From assembly GCA_900553525.1 (NCBI GenBank), contig USDZ01000031.1:1-13350 (forward strand): a stretch of DNA of 13,350 bases, read 5' to 3'. The notes beneath the pieces are model-generated. The model was not told the DNA's origin. It searched no databases and saw only the letters and a program-made list of their open reading frames with translations. The position numbers and the translations under genes are program-made. Position 1 is the first letter of the stretch; each line of letters opens with the position of its first letter. Below, piece after piece: positions 6,442-10,980 of the stretch. The stretch comes from an uncultured Oscillospiraceae bacterium. GTDB taxonomy: Bacteria > Bacillota > Clostridia > Oscillospirales > Acutalibacteraceae.

Positions 6442-6684
6442 TTATTGATGCGCGGCGGCTCTTCTGGCCTTATAGCACTCGCGCTGGTAAGCCTTGAGCT
6501 TGTCCTTGTTGGCCTTGCGGTACTCACGTTGGTAAGCCTTCCGCATCTTATCCGCACGTGTCTCTCCGGTTATGTACTCATCGAGGCTCCTTGCCGCCTT
6601 GTAATCCTCATATGTAAGACCACACCTCTCTATCTCCTCGTCCGCAATCCGGATCGCCTCTAGCTCTTCGGCTGTCCATGGCAT
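6442..6684 (-). CDS. Small phage protein with tandem KAYQRE repeats
   Basis: An 80-residue protein. The N-terminal half is acidic (MPWTAEELEAIRIADEEIER). The basic C-terminal half carries two copies of K-A-Y-Q-R-E 15 residues apart, joined by YRKANKDKL. Such YQRE/NKEK helical repeats are seen in small phage proteins of unknown function and may bind nucleic acid. The ribosome binding site is a full AAGGAGGTGA 6 bases before the ATG, the strongest of the region, and contains the stop of the upstream gene. Confidence 0.72.
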   Translation of the reverse strand: MPWTAEELEAIRIADEEIERCGLTYEDYKAARSLDEYITGETRADKMRKAYQREYRKANKDKLKAYQRECYKARRAAAHQ

Positions 6685-6690
6685 GTTTCC

Positions 6691-6846
6691 TCACCTCCTT
6701 GTTTGGGCGGCCTCTATTGCTCTCAATATGGCTGCCTGTAACGTGTCGCACCTGTGCGGCTCTTGGCCGTCTTTGCGGTATACGATATACTGTCCTCTGT
6801 CCGTTTTACTGATTACCTGGTTCCCGCAGGTGTACAAGGCTTTCAT
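6691..6846 (-). CDS. Hypothetical small phage protein, 51 residues
   Basis: Starts MKALYTCGNQVISKTDRGQY and ends LQAAILRAIEAAQTRR. The pattern of a beta-rich N-terminus (GQYIVYRKDG) with one C-terminal helix suggests a compact fold; no family recognised. The in-frame ORF reaches 6951, but the ATG at 6846 has GGGGAG at the right distance and the upstream extension overlaps the excisionase-like gene. It ends 6 bases before the next start. Confidence 0.65.
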   Translation of the reverse strand: MKALYTCGNQVISKTDRGQYIVYRKDGQEPHRCDTLQAAILRAIEAAQTRR

Positions 6847-6859
6847 CGTTTTCTCCCCT

Positions 6860-7066
6860 TTACTCCGGTACTCTGCCGGTTCTGACAAACTCCATGAACG
6901 CCGCGCGGGGCACGTCGTACACCCATCTTCCACCCGGCCCCTGATAGGCACAACCCACGGGATATCTGCCGCCCCGCAGCGCCGCCCGGATTGGGTCTGG
7001 ATTTGTTTTTCCCAATGCCCGTGCCATTTCTGTTGGGGTGATCCTGTTCGGGTTCGGTCTGCTCAT
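6860..7066 (-). CDS. Excisionase-like/MerR-type helix-turn-helix small protein
   Basis: A 68-residue protein with MSRPNPNRITPTEMARALGK (first helix pair), NPDPIRAALRGG (second helix), then GGRWVYDVPRAAFMEFVRTG, the wing and last helix of winged-helix excisionase-like folds. As second gene after the Cro-like repressor it may be the Xis partner of the integrase, or an early regulator. AAGGAGG lies 9 bases before the ATG. Role is inferred from fold pattern and place. Confidence 0.62.
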   Translation of the reverse strand: MSRPNPNRITPTEMARALGKTNPDPIRAALRGGRYPVGCAYQGPGGRWVYDVPRAAFMEFVRTGRVPE

Positions 7067-7084
7067 CTCGATTTGCCTCCTTCC

Positions 7085-7109
7085 CCGCCCTCTCCTTGAG
7101 GGCGGTTTT
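7085..7109 (+). terminator. Hairpin with plus-strand T-run between Cro-like and Xis-like genes
   Basis: CCGCCCTC (7085-7092) / GAGGGCGG (7098-7105), an 8-bp GC-rich stem with loop TCCTT, followed by TTTTC on the plus strand. On the minus strand, in which the genes run, the stem is followed by GGAAGG, so it should stop antisense rather than early transcription. Confidence 0.55.
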
Positions 7110-7110
7110 C

Positions 7111-7326
7111 TTATGCGCTGGTGTGGGGGTATTGGTCGTCATAGAACTTTGTCCAGTCGAAGCCCAGCGCTTCGGCTATTTTTTTGGCAACCTCCACATT
7201 CAGGGGATTCCCCCGCACGCCTGTTTCAATGGACGAATAATAACTCTGGGAGATTCCCGCTAGTTCCGCTGCCCTATATGTGGAATAGCCCGATCTCTGG
7301 CGGATTTCTTTCAACCACTGTCTCAT
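7111..7326 (-). CDS. Cro-like XRE-family repressor
   Basis: A 71-residue single-domain helix-turn-helix protein: LKEIRQRSGYSTYRAAELAGISQSYYSSIETG is a classic XRE HTH (scaffold helix, then A-x-x-x-G-I-S recognition region), followed by VAKKIAEALGFDWTKFYDD. It is the first gene of the leftward early operon, divergent from the CI-like repressor, the place of Cro. It should bind the same operators and turn down the repressor promoter. GAGGTG stands 5 bases before the ATG. Confidence 0.88.
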   Translation of the reverse strand: MRQWLKEIRQRSGYSTYRAAELAGISQSYYSSIETGVRGNPLNVEVAKKIAEALGFDWTKFYDDQYPHTSA

Positions 7327-7343
7327 GTTTTCACCTCTCTTTA

Positions 7344-7401
7344 ATTTCGTTATGTGTTTATAATATCATTTCATTGCGCATTTGTCAACACATAATGAAA
7401 T
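7344..7401. promoter_or_regulatory. Operator cluster: three copies of a 15-bp motif
   Basis: ATTTCGTTATGTGTT (7344-7358, plus), ATTTCATTGCGCATT (7368-7382, plus) and ATTTCATTATGTGTT (7387-7401, minus). The outer two form an inverted repeat with a single mismatch in 15. The copies flank the -10 and -35 boxes of the early promoter, so bound repressor would block polymerase. These are candidate binding sites for the CI-like and Cro-like proteins. Confidence 0.7.
7360..7388 (-). promoter_or_regulatory. Early leftward promoter (PR-like)
   Basis: On the minus strand TTGACA (7383-7388), 17-base spacer, TATTAT (7360-7365). This is a near-perfect sigma-A promoter leading directly to the Cro-like gene. 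It is interleaved with the operator motifs. Confidence 0.85.
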
Positions 7402-7428
7402 TATTTTCGGTATTTTTTATGAAAGCCA

Positions 7429-7457
7429 TTGCAAACAATTACAATTTGTGATTATAT
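7429..7457 (+). promoter_or_regulatory. Candidate repressor promoter (PRM-like), weak
   Basis: TTGCAA (7429-7434), 17-base spacer, TTATAT (7452-7457), about 20 bases before the repressor start. The match to consensus is modest, as is usual for maintenance promoters. Confidence 0.4.
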
Positions 7458-7477
7458 GGGGGTGCGGGGTGATAAAA

Positions 7478-8101
7478 ATGTTTCAAATACGTTTGAAAGA
7501 ATTAAGAGAGCGATCTGGATACTCCCAATATAGCTTTGCAGACAAGTTCGGCGTGGCTCAATCAACAGTGGGAAACTGGGAATCTGGAAAGCGTGAACCC
7601 AATTTTGAAACCATGCAGCGCCTTGCCAACTTTTTCGGAGTATCCGTCGACTATCTTCTGGGCCGGGAATCCGCTCCGGGCGGCCCGCCCGCTCCATCAA
7701 GACCCGGCGGTCAATGGATCCCTGTTCTGGGCAGAGTGGCCGCCGGTACGCCCATTGAGGCGGTGGAAGACATACTGGACTATGAGGAAATCGATGCACA
7801 GACGGCCTCTTCCGGCGATCATTTTGCCTTGCAGATCAAGGGGCAGAGCATGGAACCGAAAATATCCGATGGTGATGTGGTGATCGTCCGAAAGCAGGAC
7901 GACTGCGATTCCGGCGATGTGGCCGTGGTGCTGGTAAATGGCGACGAAGCTACTGTCAAACGCATAAAAAAAGAACCCGCAGGCATCATGCTGATTCCCA
8001 GCAATCCATCCTACGAGCCTAAATTTTATTCTAACGATCAGATTGCATCCCTGCCGGTTCGGATTATCGGCAAGGTGACAGAGCTTCGGGCAAAGTTTTA
8101 A
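7478..8101 (+). CDS. CI/LexA-like repressor with S24 self-cleavage domain
   Basis: A 207-residue prophage repressor. Residues 1-62 are an XRE helix-turn-helix (YSFADKFGVAQSTVGNWESGKREP). After a Pro/Gly-rich linker, IPVLGRVAAGTPIE carries the expected Ala89-Gly90 cleavage bond. The peptidase core has Ser124 in KGQSMEPKISDGD and Lys161 in GDEATVKRIKK, the Ser/Lys dyad of LexA-like proteins. It should hold lysogeny by binding the operators at 7344-7401 and be cleaved with RecA after DNA damage. The frame is open from 7382, but the ATG at 7478 starts at the conserved domain and has GGGGTG upstream. The next gene follows 16 bases after the stop. Confidence 0.93.
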   Translation: MFQIRLKELRERSGYSQYSFADKFGVAQSTVGNWESGKREPNFETMQRLANFFGVSVDYLLGRESAPGGPPAPSRPGGQWIPVLGRVAAGTPIEAVEDILDYEEIDAQTASSGDHFALQIKGQSMEPKISDGDVVIVRKQDDCDSGDVAVVLVNGDEATVKRIKKEPAGIMLIPSNPSYEPKFYSNDQIASLPVRIIGKVTELRAKF

Positions 8102-8117
8102 TAAAAGGGTGGGTTAT

Positions 8118-9083
8118 GTGCTACAGCCTTATCAAAATATGGATTATGAGATCATCAAAAAGCAACTAAGCTGCCGCTCTAAAAGCCTATATGAAGCATA
8201 CCCCTATATGAAAGTCCCTGCTGTCATTTCCGCGATGAATCGGCTGTCATCCAGCAACTATTTCCGTTGCTGGACTACCGAAGAACAGGCAGCGTCTCTT
8301 ACCTTACCCGAACTTAAAGAGCTACTAAAATCCGCCGGACAGCCACAACAAGGTAAAAAATGCGACCTGATAAACCGTGTACTGGAGAATATCCCGGATT
8401 ATCAAATCCTCTATGCCGCCGGGAATGTACAGTTGATTCGTTTGACCGAAGCCGGAGAAGAATACTACAACTTTTTGAAAAACACGCGTATTCGTGAATA
8501 CGATGAGCTTGTAGACAATATACGGAACTTTTGTTTACAGGGTGATTTTAATGCCGCATACCACAATATGTGCCTGTATGAAGCTCGGCAGTTCTTTAAA
8601 CGAGGTATGGGGATTGATTGGGAAAAACATTCCCAGCGGCCGATACCATACGACGAACAAGCGGCAGCATATCAATTTATGATTGGAGCCACCAACAAAG
8701 CAACCGCTGCAACGATGATCGCCTATTACTGGCTTGGTAGTCCAGGCAGATTCCGTGACTATATGAACCGTCATCCGGAAAACGATGTAGACCAAGAACA
8801 GTTACATTATGGACATTCTCTCCTGTGTACTTTACGAGAACTTGCCAACTATCGCCACGATGATTATAAAAAATACAAAATTATTCTTACAGATGATGCC
8901 TGCGATTGCTGCAAAGCCCACGAGAACAAAAGATATTGCGTATCGAAGGCTCAAATCGGGGTGAATTGCCCTCCGTTTCATGTGGGATGTCGCTGCCGTA
9001 TTGTGGCGGAATTGGGAACATTTGATGATGGGACACCGATCAAAGCTGTTGGACACTGGATAAAAAAGAAACTGAAAAAATAA
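8118..9083 (+). CDS. SAP-domain protein with MuF-like C-terminal Cys/His motif
   Basis: A 321-residue protein. Residues 60-92 (LTLPELKELLKSAGQPQQGK and following DLINRVLENI) fit a SAP motif, a short DNA-binding helix pair. The middle (about 130-250) is helical and not recognised. Residues 259-300 match the end of MuF/gp7 head-morphogenesis proteins: C262, C264, C265, C274, then NCPPFHVGCRCRI with C284, H288, C291 and C293. In that family the P-P-x-H-x-x-C-R motif closes the fold. It lies in the lysogeny module, not with the head genes, so it may act in the lysogen. GTG at 8118 has AGGGTGG upstream; GTG at 8109 and ATG at 8139 are alternatives. Function unknown. Confidence 0.75.
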   Translation: MLQPYQNMDYEIIKKQLSCRSKSLYEAYPYMKVPAVISAMNRLSSSNYFRCWTTEEQAASLTLPELKELLKSAGQPQQGKKCDLINRVLENIPDYQILYAAGNVQLIRLTEAGEEYYNFLKNTRIREYDELVDNIRNFCLQGDFNAAYHNMCLYEARQFFKRGMGIDWEKHSQRPIPYDEQAAAYQFMIGATNKATAATMIAYYWLGSPGRFRDYMNRHPENDVDQEQLHYGHSLLCTLRELANYRHDDYKKYKIILTDDACDCCKAHENKRYCVSKAQIGVNCPPFHVGCRCRIVAELGTFDDGTPIKAVGHWIKKKLKK

Positions 9084-9121
9084 AAAACCCGCTCCCCGGT
9101 GCTGGAACACCAGAGAGCGGG
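9082..9121 (-). terminator. Terminator hairpin directed leftward after the SAP/MuF-like gene
   Basis: CCCGCTC (9088-9094) / GAGCGGG (9115-9121) with an inner GGTG/CACC stem. The T6 run lies on the minus strand (A-run 9082-9087 on plus). It begins on the stop codon of the SAP/MuF-like gene. On the plus strand the hairpin lacks a T-run. Confidence 0.6.
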
Positions 9122-9132
9122 ACCCATCGGCC

Positions 9133-9229
9133 GGACGGCCAACGGTGCAACGAATTGCAAGAAAATTGTACCAAAGAACCGTCCGAAAAACAAGGGGCAA
9201 TTATGCCCCTAGGAAAGGACGGTCTTTTT
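9133..9229 (+). promoter_or_regulatory. Attenuator-like leader of the integrase gene
   Basis: ACCGTCC (9178-9184) pairs with GGACGGT (9217-9223), which is followed by CTTTTT (9224-9229): an intrinsic terminator form. The same strand CCGTCCG (9179-9185) can instead pair with CGGACGG (9132-9138): a competing form. Inside, AGGGGCA (9193-9199) / TGCCCCT (9204-9210) forms a hairpin that holds a ribosome binding site (AAGGGG) and an in-frame ATG at 9203. This could limit integrase expression in the lysogen. Confidence 0.5.
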
Positions 9230-10324
9230 ATGTCCAGGAAGTCCAACGGGGACGGGAGCCTTAGAAAGAAGCGGGAGGGCCTTTGGGAATACCGCGTGGT
9301 TGTGGGCTATGACAACAACCAGAACCCCATCCGCAAATCCTTCTACGGCAAAACCAAGACGGAGCCCAAATCTAAATACCGGGATTGGCTGAAACAGGCC
9401 GGACAACCGCAGATCGAGAAAGTGACCACGCTCGGGGAATGGGCCGCCCAATGGCTGGAAATCTACAAAAAGGGCAAGGTGGAGGACGGCACCTATCGAA
9501 ACTATGCCCATTATGTGAACAAGCATATCGTACCCGCTCTCGGACATCTCAAATTTGAGGACATCCGGCCGGCACATATCGAAAAATTCATGCGCGGCAA
9601 GTCCTCCCTTTCCGCCTCGGCGCAGCAGCATATAAAAATAGCCCTGGGGGCCATATTTGAAACAGCCATAGACAACGGCTTTTGCCTCTCTAATCCATGC
9701 CGGAAAATCACGGTCAAGAAAGACAAGGACAACGCCCCGAAGGTCTTTTCAAAGGACGATATTACCGCCATGTTGGAGATCGCCCCCACCGTGGAATATG
9801 GATACCTTTTGGAACTGCTGCTGTATACCGGCATAAGGATAGGGGAGGCGGCGGGCCTCCAATGGCGGGACATAGACCGGAAAGAGGGGATTATCACCAT
9901 CCGGCATTCCGTGGCTCGGAAGGACGGCGGGGGCTACTACCTCAAAACCACAAAGAGCGGGAAAGAACGCTATATCGGCATCAATGCCAAACTGGCCGCC
10001 CTGCTGGATAGGCTGCCGGTGCGCGGTCTGTATGTGCTGGCCCGCTCGGAATTTGAATTTGAAAGCATCCATGTATTGGAAAAGCACTACAAGATAGCTT
10101 TCGCCTCGATCAACGCAGAACTGCAAAATCAGGAGCGTGCCCCGGTGCCGTACCTGTCCCCGCACAAGTGCCGCCACACTTACGCGACCTATCTGTTAAA
10201 AGGCGGGGCCAATCTCCGGGAGGTGCAGCAGCTTCTAGGCCATAGTTCCGTGGGGGTGACGGAAATCTATACCCATGTGGATACGGAGGACATCAAATCC
10301 AGCGTTTCAAAGCTGCCATACTGA
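9230..10324 (+). CDS. int: Phage tyrosine integrase
   Basis: A 364-residue tyrosine recombinase in three parts: an N-terminal arm-binding domain (SNGDGSLRKKREGLWEYRVVVG), a SAM-like core-binding domain (TLGEWAAQWLEIYKKGKVED), and a catalytic domain. Active-site residues are all present: R203 (TGIRIGEAAG), K242 (TTKSGK), H312 and R315 (HKCRHTY), H338 (LLGHSS), and the nucleophile Y347 (EIYTHV). It should integrate and, with Xis, excise the prophage. It lies 97 bases from the 3' end of tRNA-Tyr, the usual int-att arrangement. An alternative ATG at 9203, with AAGGGG 5 bases upstream, would add nine residues; 9230 is where homologues usually begin. Confidence 0.95.
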   Translation: MSRKSNGDGSLRKKREGLWEYRVVVGYDNNQNPIRKSFYGKTKTEPKSKYRDWLKQAGQPQIEKVTTLGEWAAQWLEIYKKGKVEDGTYRNYAHYVNKHIVPALGHLKFEDIRPAHIEKFMRGKSSLSASAQQHIKIALGAIFETAIDNGFCLSNPCRKITVKKDKDNAPKVFSKDDITAMLEIAPTVEYGYLLELLLYTGIRIGEAAGLQWRDIDRKEGIITIRHSVARKDGGGYYLKTTKSGKERYIGINAKLAALLDRLPVRGLYVLARSEFEFESIHVLEKHYKIAFASINAELQNQERAPVPYLSPHKCRHTYATYLLKGGANLREVQQLLGHSSVGVTEIYTHVDTEDIKSSVSKLPY

Positions 10325-10329
10325 ATTTA

Positions 10330-10351
10330 TTGGGGTACAATTGGGGTACAA
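10330..10351 (+). repeat. Tandem 11-bp direct repeat, candidate integrase arm sites
   Basis: TTGGGGTACAA occurs twice without a gap (10330-10340 and 10341-10351), 5 bases after the integrase stop and 69 bases from the tRNA-Tyr 3' end. Tandem short repeats directly after int are typical arm-type sites of attP. No third copy was seen in the window. Confidence 0.6.
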
Positions 10352-10371
10352 GCCGCATTGCAGACAAAACG

Positions 10372-10416
10372 AAAACCGCCGTACTACTCAAAAAACTGAG
10401 TGATACAGCGGTTTTT
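10372..10416. terminator. Bidirectional terminator for integrase and tRNA-Tyr
   Basis: AAAACCGC (10372-10379) / GCGGTTTT (10408-10415) with an inner ACTCA/TGAGT stem, T5 on the plus strand and T4 on the minus. It sits between the convergent int and tRNA-Tyr genes. Confidence 0.8.
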
Positions 10417-10420
10417 CTGC

Positions 10421-10445
10421 TGGTGGGGGAAGGTGGATTCGAACC
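10421..10445. other. Probable attR core at the 3' end of tRNA-Tyr
   Basis: The T-arm and 3' acceptor part of the tRNA is the usual target of tyrosine integrases, and the int gene ends just beside it. The prophage would extend leftward from here. The other copy (attL) should lie left of the window, so the exact crossover region cannot be read. Confidence 0.55.
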
Positions 10446-10505
10446 ACCGAAGTCGGTGACAACAGATTTACAGTCTGCCCCCTTTGGCCACTCGGGAATT
10501 CCCCC
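10421..10505 (-). tRNA. tRNA-Tyr (anticodon GTA)
   Basis: A class II tRNA of 85 bases including encoded CCA (10421-10423). Acceptor stem GGGGGAA/TTCCCCC, anticodon loop CTGTAAA with GTA, a long variable arm (CACCGACTTCGGTG) and T-loop TTCGAAT. A long variable arm is normal for bacterial tRNA-Tyr. The gene is intact. Its 3' end faces the prophage and is the likely integration site. Confidence 0.95.
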
Positions 10506-10521
10506 ATATAAAACAAGTGTT

Positions 10522-10550
10522 ACTATACCACGCCCGCCCCGGCTTGTCAA
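10522..10550 (-). promoter_or_regulatory. Promoter of tRNA-Tyr
   Basis: On the minus strand TTGACA (10545-10550), 17-base spacer, TATAGT (10522-10527), 16 bases before the mature tRNA 5' end. Confidence 0.85.
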
Positions 10551-10649
10551 GAGAATCGTGGCATTTTTCGCTTGAAAAACTCGGGGAGGCAGATGGCGGC
10601 ATGGGGCGTGCCACTCATAGCCTGTCCCCCGGAAGAGGCGGAAGCTGGC

Positions 10650-10678
10650 TTGACACAACCCTTTCCCTGTGGTATAAA
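10650..10678 (+). promoter_or_regulatory. Promoter of tRNA-Thr
   Basis: TTGACA (10650-10655), 17-base spacer, TATAAA (10673-10678), 38 bases before the tRNA. The 99 bases between this and the divergent tRNA-Tyr promoter show nothing further that I can name. Confidence 0.85.
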
Positions 10679-10716
10679 ATATAGGAGCACGGGGCTGTGC
10701 GTGCCGTTTCTTATCC

Positions 10717-10792
10717 GCTGGTGTAGCTCAGCCGGTAGAGCAGCTGATTTGTAATCAGCAGGTCGGGGGTTCAAATCCGTCCACCAGCTCCA
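10717..10792 (+). tRNA. tRNA-Thr (anticodon TGT)
   Basis: A 76-base tRNA with encoded CCA (10790-10792). Acceptor stem GCTGGTG/CACCAGC, D-arm GCTCAGCCGGTAGAGC, anticodon stem-loop CTGATTTGTAATCAG (TGT), T-loop TTCAAAT. Intact. Confidence 0.95.
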
Positions 10793-10798
10793 CGTAAA

Positions 10799-10834
10799 CC
10801 CGCATGAACACTAGGTTCGTGCGGGCTATTGTTT
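10799..10834 (+). terminator. Terminator of tRNA-Thr
   Basis: CCCGCATGAAC (10799-10809) / GTTCGTGCGGG (10815-10825), 11 pairs including one G-U, loop ACTAG, followed by CTATTGTTTT. Confidence 0.75.
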
Positions 10835-10859
10835 TGCCTCGGCGTCCCTCCCCTTCGGT

Positions 10860-10881
10860 TTTGGTGTTTATTTGGTGTTTA
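10860..10881 (+). repeat. Tandem 11-bp direct repeat downstream of tRNA-Thr
   Basis: TTTGGTGTTTA occurs twice in tandem (10860-10870, 10871-10881), 67 bases after the tRNA-Thr 3' end. No integrase is nearby on this side. It may be a left-over arm site of another element that used tRNA-Thr. Confidence 0.5.
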
Positions 10882-10924
10882 TTCCTGCAAAAACATACAA
10901 GATAAAGTAAAATAAGTTTCGCAA

Positions 10925-10968
10925 AAACAAGACCCGCTTTTCGATAAAAATACTCGGAAAACGGATCT
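10925..10968 (-). terminator. Probable terminator of the sigma/anti-sigma operon
   Basis: Imperfect stem AGACCCGCTTTTC (10930-10942) against GAAAACGGATCT (10957-10968), followed on the minus strand by TTGTTTTTG. It lies 12 bases after the stop of the anti-sigma-like gene. Confidence 0.55.
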
Positions 10969-10980
10969 CGTTAAAAAATC

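Noticed and set aside
6061..6663. 200-residue plus-strand ORF following the rightward promoter
   Set aside because: The terminator at 6059-6091 lies at its beginning, its composition is that of a shadow, and minus-strand genes there have good ribosome binding sites.
10293..10774. ORFs on both strands across the tRNA genes
   Set aside because: They run through tRNA-Tyr, tRNA-Thr and their promoters, which are clearly RNA genes.
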